From contig JAWQUS010000008.1 of the NCBI GenBank assembly GCA_036365455.1, positions 13,189,501-13,253,500 on the forward strand: DNA of 64,000 bases, written 5' to 3'. Positions 11,040-22,600 of the stretch are shown here, one piece after another; position 1 is the first letter of the stretch; each line of letters begins with the position of its first letter. A model generated the notes under the pieces. The model searched no databases. It worked only from the letters and a program-made list of their open reading frames with translations, and had not been told where the DNA came from. The position numbers were made by a program, and so were the translations under genes. The stretch is from Macrosoma leucophasiata. Its lineage: Eukaryota; Arthropoda; Insecta; Lepidoptera; Hedylidae.

Positions 11040-11810
11040 GATCCCAATCTATCCCCTCTGATCCCTGTCTGGGTTTCTCTTGGCTTCGCCGGTGTGGGGA
11101 CAACCTCCCACTACGACAAGGCGGACACCCTCGGCACACCTAACAACAACAAACCTTACCTAATAAATTGCTGTTCGTTAGTCTCGCTAAATTTGAGAAC
11201 GACTTTACCGATTTGGCTAATTTTAGTTCCGCACGCCACCAACGTTGGTTAGAGCCGAAAGGCTCCTTGGAGGGCTCGGTAACGAGCAGACACCGGTGGG
11301 GTCGCGGATCGGAACACCCAGGGGTTTTTAGTGGGTAGACGGATATCATTTCCCGGAGTCCCACATAACCCACCCTCTCCCCAAGGTTGGGTATGCGTAA
11401 CGAATTTTCCCCTGGTTAAAAAAAAGTTGGTTGTTTGGTTGGGCGGTCTTGGAACGCCTGGTGTAGTGAGTGGTCGGGGCAGGGAACTTGGGGCGTCGGA
11501 CTAGAAGATATCCGTCGCCGGAATGGAGAGGTCCCGGGCTGGCTAACCTGCAGGTGTTCCGCACGCCCCTAGCGTTGGTTGAAGCTGAAATGCTCTGTGG
11601 AGGGCTCGGCAACGAGCAGCCGCTGATCGGGTCGCGGATATGTGCGACAGCGTTCCCGTAACACACTGATGGCGGAACACTCGGAATACCACGGGGTTTT
11701 AGTGAGTACCTACAAGTCTCACACTACCTGCCGTCTGTTCTCATAGACGGCGAGAGCCCATGAGGGATCCACCGCTTCAAAAGAGGTTGGTTGTTAGGTC
11801 CTGTTAAATA
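11040..11810. repeat. GC-rich repeat with an internal direct duplication
   Basis: GTTCCGCACGCC…CGTTGGTT…GGAGGGCTCGG.AACGAGCAG occurs at about 11227-11290 and again at about 11551-11615, 325 bp apart, each followed by a GGTCGCGGAT block and a CGGAACAC or GGGTTTT block. Positions 11160-11226 hold a piece like the family C Helitron-like sequence (CGTTAGTCTCGCTAAA). Class unknown; probably untranslated sequence of a retroelement. Confidence 0.5.
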
Positions 11811-13020
11811 CCTGCATAATTACCTAAGTATGAATCTGTCTAACGCAATTATAGTAAACAGGATTTGTATAATATTTTACTACCCTTCAAAGATCATAAA
11901 GCCGCCGGCGGCTAGTCACAATTGAAAATCAATTGTCATATTTTGCTCGTGACTTGACGGGTTAAACATATCTACCTACATACCCATACCTATTTATCTA
12001 ATCGAAAATTGGAGTAAACAGTCATAAAAAAATCGTAAAGCATGCCGTATGAGATTTACTAATTCAACATCCGGTCTTGGCGACAGGCTGTCTGAGTCTT
12101 CCTACGTGTAAAAAAAATCATTAGTCTCATGTTCTTATCTTTCAAGTAAACTACTAATGTCATCTAAAATACTACACTGAATTAACAAATGCTCAGGAAC
12201 ACACAATTAAGAGCTCTAAGAAGGTTAACACAAGGCGCTTTTAAGTGAACATGTAGGTATCGTGATTTAATAATTTATGGGGAGGAACGTAGGGACGGAC
12301 GGCAGCGCTTTGAATGTCACACGTCATTAATAAAATCTCATCAGCAACAGACGTTTTTTCTGAAAACTCGACAAAAATACAACGCCACTTGGAAGTTTCA
12401 CTAATTTTAAATATTTTGTATCATAAATCTGTAAGCAGTAAGACCACATTTTTCTTGCAACCGTTTTCCTTAAAGTTGTACTTTTCTCTGAATGGTCCAT
12501 CGTGTCATCTATTCCTTTAGTAATGTTCCGCTAGTTTAGTAATAAATGGCCCCTTTGACCTGAGAGACGGATCCGAAAGGCCGGAACCGTAAAATGTTAG
12601 TTATCTGTGTCAACAAACAAAAAGCGATTTTTTTGTAACGATATTCGGTGGCTCAGCCGTTTCCTTTCAGACAAGTGTTATTCTAGAGATATAGTAGTAG
12701 CTTTACCACAAATGATAATTAACTATTCTTGTTTAAGATTCTACTCTGTGCTCCACTACACAACACATTTTTTTAAAACAATAGCAGAGAATATGTAATA
12801 ATACTACGTATAGAATGGACACTTCGACGTCCCGCCTGATTTGCACACATACCTACACAACCCCTACCTCTCTTATGGGCGTCGGTTGGTATTTTGTACG
12901 TGCTACGCACTCAGGTGCGCATGTAAATACACGTCACTGATGGATAGAAACCAAATTAAGCGTTTGTTGTATAAAATTTTGGCGGAATGTCTGCGGTGTG
13001 ACAATAGGAATAAGTGCCCT
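11811..13020. other. Non-coding stretch
   Basis: No exon, RNA gene or clear repeat seen. Short runs without stops lack splice sites or protein-like composition. Confidence 0.35.
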
Positions 13021-13024
13021 AAGA

Positions 13025-13400
13025 ATATAATAATAATAATAATAATCACCGATCTATCATCACTGACAGGACTATTGTTGCCAATAAGCCTGATATAGTG
13101 GTGATAGATCGCTCGGAGCGCCGCGTAATGATGATCGACATCACCGTCCCGCATGATGAGAATCTTATGAAAGCCGAAAAATACAAGACAATTAAATATC
13201 TTGATCTGCCTTGATTGTGCCGATAGTCGTCTTGGTGAACGGGCTGATAGCGAAGAGCCTCGACCAGCATCTCAAGAGGCTCTCGCTAGGTGGATGGATC
13301 AAGGGTCTGATACAGAAAGCAATACTCCTCGGCACGGCACGCATAGTAAGAAGTTTCCTGGCTCGGCAGCTTGGACCCTACTTCCGCTGTCGGCGGCACA
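13025..13400 (+). pseudogene. LINE 3'-end coding fragment with internal deletion
   Basis: An open stretch near 13070-13200 reads like DRTIVANKPDIVVIDRSER then DITVPHDENLMKAEKYK, and a second piece in another frame from 13211 contains LDQHLKRLSLGGWIKGLIQ. Together they match the end of a non-LTR retrotransposon ORF common in arthropod genomes, with the segment between lost and the frame shifted. An ATA microsatellite precedes it (13027-13047). The class is from memory. Confidence 0.5.
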
Positions 13401-13681
13401 CTAATTTTTATTTTTTTATATATATTTGTTTCTTTTTATACTTATGTACGTAAAAAAAATATTTAATAAGTTAAAAAAATAAATAAGTGGAATAATAATT
13501 AACAAGACCGGGCCGAAGCATTTGTATTTATAGGTTACGTTATCAGTTTTGCAATTGTAATTGTAATAAATTAACTTAATGCATTACCTACATACTAGCG
13601 GCCCGCCCCGGCTTCGCAGTGGAGCAATGATATACTTACATTACTAAGTACTACTAATACGGTGATGGTAGGTACCATTAC

Positions 13682-13712
13682 GTACGTACGGTACGGTACG
13701 GTACGGTACGTA
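13682..13712. repeat. GGTAC pentanucleotide microsatellite
   Basis: Five or so tandem GGTAC-type units (GTACGTACGGTACGGTACGG and on). Confidence 0.85.
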
Positions 13713-13769
13713 TTAGTATTACACCGCTGACATAGAGAGGAGAATGCATGCTGGGATTTGCGTGAATGG

Positions 13770-13965
13770 GGCGTTCGGTAAGCTGCTTTAAATCTAAACA
13801 GCTAAGCCAGCGGGCTCGACTAGACATACACATAATGCTGTGCTTACTCCAACGCTATTATATGGAAGCGAGAGCTGGAGCTGGGTATGCAGGCAAGAGC
13901 ATGAAAGTAAATGAAACGCGGTCGAAATTAGATCTTTTGTCCCTTACGGCGTGCCGGTTTTTGCT
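13770..13965 (+). pseudogene. LINE reverse-transcriptase C-terminal fragment
   Basis: The frame through 13850-13911 gives TLLYGSESWSWVCRQEHESK, the signature seen just after the RT domain of many insect LINEs (LLYGSE.W), followed by a stop in place of the usual N-A-V-E-M-R segment. It is short and broken. Confidence 0.5.
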
Positions 13966-14543
13966 TGGCGAACTTCGTAAGTGACAGCAAAAGTTAGCCA
14001 AACAAATATCTGTCATCGCAATTGCTGTAATAGATAACCTATCGTATACGCATTTATTTATCATTTTCGACGTATATCGGCGATTATTAATAAGTTTTTG
14101 GGTATTTATGAGAAAAAGACTCAATTAGTTAAGTGATAAGTGTTTAGGTGTGCAGTAAAATAGGAGGTTGCAGTATTTTAGCCTGTATAAGCCGTACAGA
14201 AATGAGTTCATTCGTAAGTAAACAGATATTAGTAAATAATGTATGTCCATTGAACAAAATACACGTTGAAGCATATAACTCTTGATTATCAATTCAAAAT
14301 AAAGCGCATTTCTCATAAAATTCTTGATTTTCATTCAACGAAATCCCACATACTTATTTTGGTGTGTTGCTATAAATTTACTTTTATATTCTCCCTAATT
14401 TAGTAGACATAAGTATTTGTTTTAACAGTGTTAGAATTGACTATAAGCCATAACAAAATATTAAGTGGCTTTGGTAATTCTTTCCAAGATGGTGTACAAT
14501 AAAGAATAATGTTATTATAGAAAAAAATAGGAAAGAAAAATTT

Positions 14544-14617
14544 GACTTCGGGCAGGAATCGAACCTGCAACCTCAGGATAATCAGTCCAGCCGCTTTACC
14601 TCTAAGCTACAGAGGTC
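14544..14617 (-). tRNA. tRNA-like sequence, probably a pseudogene or SINE head
   Basis: 74 nt on the minus strand with an A-box-like TAGCTTAGAGGTAAAGC and a clean T arm GCAGGTTCGATTCCTGC. The acceptor stem has two mismatches and the anticodon stem one. By position the anticodon would be GAT. A run of five T follows, so Pol III termination is possible. The related copy at 36647-36720 has a different triplet at the anticodon position, which argues against a functional gene. No CCA is encoded. Confidence 0.4.
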
Positions 14618-14639
14618 CCACACCAATGCGTCAAACTTT

Positions 14640-14760
14640 GCCTTCCATTTTTTTATTTTTAACGGACTGAGGGTGGGTGAACGACGAGGTTTGTTAGGAC
14701 CGGGATATCTGGCGTTCTACACTCTCTGCCTACCCCGTTAGGGACCTGGCGTGAAGATAC
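14640..14760 (+). repeat. Short dispersed repeat (CTGCCTACCCCGTTAGGGACC block)
   Basis: CTACCCCG.TAGGGACCTGGCGTGA recurs at about 45930-45955 (same strand) and at 50120-50145 (opposite strand). It is adjacent to the tRNA-like sequence, so the two may form one SINE-type unit. Confidence 0.45.
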
Positions 14761-15199
14761 ACACATATCTGCATTTAAATCGAGATCTCAATGTTTAAAA
14801 AGTTATCTATAGGCTGCAGTTTTCATTTACTCGGTACCCACTTATCGATGTGAAATTGTTGATCATTGTTTGCCGGTGTAGTTGCTTGCTTTTAATGTTT
14901 TAAGGGCTAGCATTAAAAATGGTCGAGACCCTTCTGAACTTAGTATTTCCGTTAATTCCACGGAAGTACTAACATTCCCACGTTCTGACATTTCATGACA
15001 GGACACTAACATTATGATTTATGTTTTGATATTTATAATTTGAATAATAAAGCGATAATCACATTGAAACTCTTAGTTTTATTTAACTATTACTTACACG
15101 CAAATATTGAATGCCTTACCCGATACAGCAATCGTTTTGATAAACTATCTATAAGATCGCGGCCAAAGAAATAATACCCTGTAGATGATGTTCTAGAGT

Positions 15200-15242
15200 G
15201 CGAGCTGTGAATAATCTAGAACCTAGATGATTCACAGCTCGC
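15200..15242. repeat. 20-bp hairpin with one mismatch
   Basis: The arm GCGAGCTGTGAATAATCTAG (15200-15219) and its complement at 15223-15242 are separated by three bases; one pair is mismatched. Confidence 0.8.
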
Positions 15243-15489
15243 AGCATAATAAATGCTAATTCATGGTTACCTATTTCAAATAATGTACATTTTCTCGATA
15301 TGTTCTTGATCTTTCAGCAAAATGTATAGAATTAATTGAATGGTAGATGCACATGTTTTAATTCATCATTCAATCAATTCGTTACAATTCAACTAATCTG
15401 AATAAAAGTAAAATGCTTAGGAATGTTTAATATAAAACTTGCCGAGCTATAGTAAATGATTAGGAAGAAAATTGGGAAACTTTATTTAC

Positions 15490-16150
15490 TAGCAACACTC
15501 ATGATTTCATATGGCTGTCTCGACAAAAGAGTTTTGGCGGGAACGCGGAAAAGAGCTGTGTCGCTGCTTGATAATATTTTCGAAATTTGTGTATAGTCGC
15601 GTTTTTATGTGTAAAAATGGTGGGGTTTTTATCATAAAGCATTCGATAATGTTCACGAGTGTAAGAAAGTGATATTATGAAGTGAAAAGTGATTTTTCGT
15701 ATTGCCTCCAAAACATCATAAAACTCCTAGTAAAGTCCCCATCGCTTTACTGGAGCCATCCCATCATCTCATCATATTCCTCATGGAAGCATTTATTCAT
15801 CGTCATCTTCCATATGGATATTCATTAATTTAAAGAAATGTGAAATGCAATATGTATAGGTACGACTGAAAGACTCTGTATCTATGGTCATGAATAAATT
15901 AATAAAAAAAAATACATATGGCTGTCTCATGAGCGGAAACACGCTGGCTACTAGGTACTTAATCTAAGTTCTCCATGTAATATCTCAATGGTCTTTGTAT
16001 ACTCTTTGTTATTGACTGTGACCCCGACTGACTTTGACTGATAATTGACTGACTGATTCTGACTTTCACACTGGCAATATGCGTTACAGCGATGCAATTA
16101 TAAAAAAAAAAAAAATTGACTTTGACATTGACGACAGCAGTGATTGACAG
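15490..16150 (-). repeat. Dispersed repeat related to the 62.9-63.5 kb element
   Basis: TAGTAAAGT…ATCGCTTTACT at 15728-15750 and GACTTTGACTGATAATTGAC plus CACTGGCAATATGCGT at 16020-16090 also occur in order at 63244-63265 and 63295-63390. Likely a degraded Helitron-like family E copy. Confidence 0.45.
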
Positions 16151-16553
16151 TTGTAGAGTGATCCGTTCCTGTGATCCGTTTGTGGTCGGTTGCGTCGCTT
16201 GAAAAGAAAATTTTGTTTGTATTTAAATGTGCGTCTCAAATTACTGGATTCTGGCAGAATTGCCCTTAGTCTTGGGTAGTAGCCATTAAATTATAAAGAA
16301 GAAGAAAAGAAAGAGTACCTATACAAATATTACTTGGAAGTTGTTGGGTTGTTGTTTTATAGTTTAGTCTTGGATTATAATCCGCTGTTGAAATGTAAAT
16401 TAAAAATATTTTATTTTATGTTGTCCCTCCGAGCTCAGTGTAATTCGTATAAAAAGAAGAATATGAAAGAAAAGTTTGCACCATTTTCGACCGGGTACAG
16501 CGTTTCTATCTGCGTCGAGTTTGTTTACATGTTTACATTTTCGTCTAGCTACC

Positions 16554-16560
16554 GTTGCTA
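16554..16560. promoter_or_regulatory. Half X-box (RFX-type) site upstream of IFT122
   Basis: GTTGCTA, minus-strand TAGCAAC, lies 107 bp before the ATG. RFX factors drive many ciliary genes through an X-box made of two such half-sites. Here only the AGCAAC half matches well; the other half deviates at two or more positions. Confidence 0.3.
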
Positions 16561-16666
16561 TCCAAAGTTCCACATTTGTAAGATAATATTTTGGTATTAA
16601 TAACACTTTTGAGAGTTATTTTCAAACTATTGGCATACTTTTATAAGCAACTAGAAAACATTAAAA

Positions 16667-19600
16667 ATGCGGACATTACCGAAGTGGGTAAATAAAATAC
16701 ATGAAGCAGATAAAATTGAGTTTTCAAGGTAAGTTCTTTTTCGTTATTTGTAATGTTGAAAAGCATAAATTATATTCCATACAATATCAATTCAGGCACA
16801 TATTATTTATTAGACCTTAGTGTTTTTCATGACATGAAAATGTTTCCAGTGTTCACACCATATGCTTCAGCCCTGATGGTTCGCAACTAGTTGTGGGGGC
16901 TGGAGAAAAGGTAATGGTGTATGATCCTAGAGATGGGGCACTAGTCCAACTTCTTCAAGCTCATAAAGGTCCAGTCCACGCAGTAGCATATTGTGGTGAT
17001 GGAAAGAAATTTGCCACTGGAAGCGCTGATAAGAATGTAATTATATGGACATCAAAAATGGAAGGCGTTTTAAAATATTCGTGAGTATTACTTTTTTTAT
17101 ATATATACTAGCTGTTGCCCGCAGCTTCGCCCGCGTGGATGTCGTTTTATAAATATTTTTTCCTGAATTTTCTTTCTATAAACCTCACGGAGCCCGAGTC
17201 CTTTCCAACGAATGCAAAACCGTGGAAATCGGTTGGTGCGTTCAGGAGTTATAGCGTCAGGAAGGAAAACCCGACTTATTTTTATATAATAGATATATAT
17301 TTTCATATAGATTGATAAGGAAAATGGTATTTTATACATGTTTATTTTGGTTATGCGAGTCAAGAAGAAAAAGATAGATAGTTTCTCTCAATGAGAAAGT
17401 ATTCAATTGCAATCCTTTTGGAAATCAACATCACAAGAAAATCAATCAACACAAGAAAAATATGACAATAGGAAATCAATTGTCATATTTTTCTTGTGAG
17501 CTTGATGGGTTAATTTGTAAATTTCAATAAATGTACCAGTAACAGAGCTCATAGTGGTATGCACCACTGCATTACCTAATCTACAAAGAATATTAGAATC
17601 CTGTTACTTCCAGCACATAACATAACTTATTACCTCAGGTGAGACAATGCATCTACATAGAAATCTCTAGTTTTTTGTCTATTATCAGATTTTTTTACTT
17701 TTTAGGAGAGGAAATAATGTAAAGTTAGATAATAAGTTTTTCTAATGTCTATAATTGATTGAAAAACAATACTTTTGTTTCAGACATAGCGAAGCAATAC
17801 AATGCTTAGCTTATAATCCAGTGACATATCATTTAGCTTCATGTGCGATCTCCGATTTTGCATTTTGGTCTACAGATGTCAAGGCTGTTCAGAAGTATAG
17901 GCTCTCGGGGCGCATAACAAGTTGTGCATGGTCATCCAATGGTCATTATTTAGCTATAGGTTTGGCTGTTGGAGCGGTGTCAATAAGAGACAAGGTATGT
18001 TTAGTTAAAATATGTTTGAATCAGGTGTCAATCCAGTAACATATTAGGTTGGGGAAAAAGTTTCTTCGCATTTTTTAAGATAATTCAAAACATTTTTTAA
18101 TACAGTTTATTTAAATTTAACTAAAGTATGTATGTACCATTTTGTTTGATAACCTTTTGCCATCTTGTAGGTAGGGACATGATCCCATTGCTATCAAAAT
18201 TTTGGCACTTCTCATCAAAATACCGCGACAAGTGGATTTGGCAGTCCTCTCGTGATGTTAACCTAACATTGCATAAAGAATTCTGAAGAGACCGAAACAG
18301 GTGGAAATCTGAAGGTGCAAGGTCAGGACTATACGGCGGATGCATTTACACCTCCCAGCCAAACTCTCTTAATTTTTGCTGAGTGGCTATAGATGTGTGA
18401 GTTATAGCGTTATCATGATGAAACACCAAACCCCTTCTGTTGATCAATTCCGGCCGCTTTCTCTCAACTTCTTGCTTTAATCTCATCAGTTGTTCGCAGT
18501 AGAGTTCAGAATCGATAGTCCTGCCTGGTGGTAATAGCTCATAATGAATAACGCCCTTCCAATCCCACCACACACACAACGTCACCTTATTGAGAGTTAA
18601 CCCGGGTTTCGCCACAGTCTGTGAAGCCTGACCGGCCTTTGACCACGACCTTTTTCGCACGTTCTTGTCGTACGTGATCCACTTTTCATCACCAGTTATC
18701 AGCTTCTTCAAAAATGATTCGGTTTCATTACGTCGTAATAAAGAATCACAAATGAGTACACGGTTCATTAGGTTTCTTTCAGTGAGCTCGTGAGGTACCC
18801 AAATATCGAGCTTTTTTTTGTACCTAGCTTTTTTCAAATGCGCCAAAACTGTTTTGTGATCAATTCTCAGTTCTTCAGCTACATCGTAACTACTGAAATG
18901 TCGATCTTGCTCCACTTTTTCAAAAATGGCATCCATTTTATCCGTAATAGGGCGACCAGAGCGAGGTGCATCTTTGACATCAAAATTTCCGGATTGAAAA
19001 CGCTTAAACCAGTGCTACTCTCACAGACACTGCACTAGGTCCATAAACATAGCAAATTTTTTTCGCGGCTTACGTTGTTATTTTACTTTTTTTTTAGTAA
19101 TAATTTAAAATGTATCGAATTTCTTCATTAGGTTCACTCATCTTGACAGAACGAAAATCAAATAAAAATCACACATTTGCCTAATTTATATATTATGTTC
19201 TTTAACATTTTAACTTTCAATGATACCAAAACCAGCCAGATACAAAGAGATTTTATTACAAGTTCATACATACTATAATGCGAAAAGACTTTTTCCCCAA
19301 CCTATTATATTTTTTATAGGTATTTAATGTTAAGTTTAATATTGCAGGCTGCAGGACAAGTATGCAATTAACTTGGATGGTAAGTGAATACTGCAATCTG
19401 TAAACATCTACAAAAACCTGAAAGGCAAAATGCAGTAAAATGTTGTATCCTTGGGGCCTAAGTTGTTTTGCCTCAGTGCTATTTCATTACAGCTTCTCTG
19501 CCTTGCCTTTGTGGATTGGAATGGAAATGTATTGCAAATTGTTTTAATAAATTACATTTTGTTGTAGAATGGAGATGAAATACAAAGAATTCTCAGAGAC

Positions 19601-22600
19601 TCATCAGTATGGGCAGTGGCATTTTCAAAATCCACAATTTTAGTAGCAGATTGGAATGAAACACTTTCATTTTATGATTTACAAGGTCAACCAACATGTA
19701 AAGAGAGAGAAATAGGTATGTATTGATAAAAATTTTTTAAAAAATATATAAAAGGAATTATTAAAAATTTATTTGCTTAAATTTTTTAATGTACAATATT
19801 ATTGCAATTGATAATTTTCTACAGTGAATAGCCGATAATATTAAATACTTAAATTTGTCAATTTCTTATTAAACTGATAAAAGTTTGCAAAATCATTATA
19901 ATGATGTGATATAGATATATATATATATCTATTTGTGATGGTCTGCAAATATGTCTTTTTTTACATAGGGCTAGCAGCTTTGTCCATATCTATGATGGGT
20001 GCCCTGATCCTAGTAGGCGGAGCGGGTGGTTGGGCGGTGCTCACATCAGAGGGCATCACAATACTGAACACTCCACAGGAATGGGTGTGGGCTATAGCAC
20101 CATCACCATCATTTAACACCATGGTTTGGTTTTATTCTTCACTTTGATCTTTAGTTAAGAGTGAGATCGCCAAGCGTGGCGATTTTGGCATATCCCCCTT
20201 ATGGCGAGGCTTTGGTCCAGCAGTGGATATCTTTCGGCTGAAATTATGATGAAGATGATGAGACAGAACAATTAATAATGTGTCTATCTCTATACATATT
20301 TGGTATTCACTTGAAATACTGACCCATTGCATGTAATTACCCAGATATAAGTATGTGTATATTAATATGTGTGCTATAATGGATTTTTCGTCGTTCAAAT
20401 AGCATTGAAAGTTCGCAGTTATATCTATTCTATCATTTCAGGCAGTAGCTTGTCAAGATGGTACACTATGGTGCTATCAAATAGTATTCAGCACAGTCCA
20501 TGGGCTCTACCGCGAGAGGTACGCTTATCGGGAAAACATGACTGATGTAATTATACAACATCTGACTACAGGGAACAAGGTTCGGATAAAATGTCATGAC
20601 AGAGTCCAGAAGATAGCAATTTATAAACACCGTCTAGCTGTAAGTAGCGTTATGCTATTTGATCATTTTGTTGTTATGCATTCTGGTTGCAAAAATGTAT
20701 TGTATAGTAGAAAAATTAAGATCTTTCTTAATATTCTTGAGTTATAACAATATGTTAACATGTCTGATCTTTCTCTAAAGTTTCTAATAATATACATGAT
20801 CAAACAGGTGCAGTTACCAGAGCGTGTGGTAGTGTACGAGCAAGGCGATGCTGAGGGTATGTTATACAGGGTTAAGGAGAAATTAATACAGAAAATAGAT
20901 TGTTCTCTATTGGTGGCCACTAGTGACTCCTTGTTACTTTGTCAGGTATGTATATAAGTTAGTCCTGAACTGTCCTGAACACTATAACTAGATTATATAA
21001 GTTTATGCAAATCCGCTATGATAATGAAGGCAATTTAATTCCAGATCCATAGTTTACTATACAAGTGTTCGTAATTAGTTTAAATACAGTTAACATATTG
21101 TTAATAGTGTGTGAATTTCGACTCTGTTAGATCTGGATCCCTGGACTTTTCTTTGGATGTAGGCCTCCCCCAGCATGCAATCATTCCGAATCTGCTCATA
21201 TTGTACCCATTGCTTTCCTCCTACCTGAGCTATGACGTGAGACCACCTCGCCGCCCTTACCGTCTCGCCAGTACAACCCATCTGCTATCTCTCTTTCGGG
21301 AGACCGGCCCATAGCCACATAAAGGCTTGGGTTTGCGCATCTTATAATAATATTGTTCGTTTTCTTAAGACTGTAATAATATGTTGGTTCTTTACCTAAT
21401 GTCATCACTTAAAATTTTTTTTTGTTTTTTTTTGTGAATGCTCAATATGCTTCTCTTTATAGCTCTTTGAGTGAATCTTAATTTGCTTCTTTATTTGTTA
21501 GTGAGAGTCCATGGTTTGCAGCCGTATAATAGACTAAATAATAGACATGATTGTATCAAAGACAATCTTTTTGTGGTGTAAATTACACCTTCCCTTTATG
21601 ATTTCTTTCTTTGACCAAAATTTATACAAGGTTATTTTAGCACTCCAGTCCAACTCGTCGTTGTTCTTATTTGTAATTGTTTTCCTAGGTATATGTATTG
21701 ATTGACATATTTTATAAGCTTTTACGGTTGGCTGGTGTACATATTGTTATGCCGTTTGTCATGATCTTTGTTTTATCAGTGTTCACTTGTAGACCAACTG
21801 TAGGTTATTTCTTCGTCTTTTTGGCTAATCATCTCATTCAGTTTTATTGCGTTTTCACACATGACAACTGAGTATATCGTCAACAAATCGCTTCGTTCCG
21901 CATTCTAGGTTTTTAAATATGCTGTCTAGGACAGTGATAAAGACCTGTGGTGACAAGGTCCTTTCCAAGCATTGCCGTTGACACGCTTCTTTTTCTATCC
22001 TCTAAAATAATAAGTTAACTATAATTAAACATTTTATTTTCAATTCAATATTAAATAAAAAGTTATTATAAATATAAAAATATTTAAAAAATGCAACCTG
22101 AATATGATCAGAAACAAACAGATGAAAGAGCGTCGCTCGCCAAGTTTCGTGTATATTATGTTTCAAGAAAATTGTTGAGCCATAAAAAACATGACACGTA
22201 ATAAAAACTAACCCCCTTATTCATAAACGTATTTTAGCTAAAGTGTTGCTAATCTCTCCTTTGTTTTTTTCTATCCTGCACATTTGAAAATGCAACTGAC
22301 AAAGACAAAGCATTCTATAGCTAAAACATATCTAAAGTACCTTTATGAATAAGGGGGTAAGTCTAAACTAACTAACTCAGTTCTTTTACTGTACAAACTT
22401 GAGAGATACATGTAAAACTAAGTCTCAATTGATTTGATAATTAGAGTTAGTGACAAAATTAAGTAACTTTGACTAGTTATAATTCTTAAACTATGCGTTC
22501 AAATTGATTGAATTTGGAAATATACTGTGAAAATTCAGGCTTCTAGATTTGTCCACAACAAAGCTAGGGATCGAAAATGGCCTGAACTGCTTCGAGAAAA

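Noticed and set aside
14544..14617. Functional tRNA gene
   Set aside because: Mismatches in acceptor and anticodon stems, and a related copy (36647) with a different triplet, point to a tRNA-like repeat.
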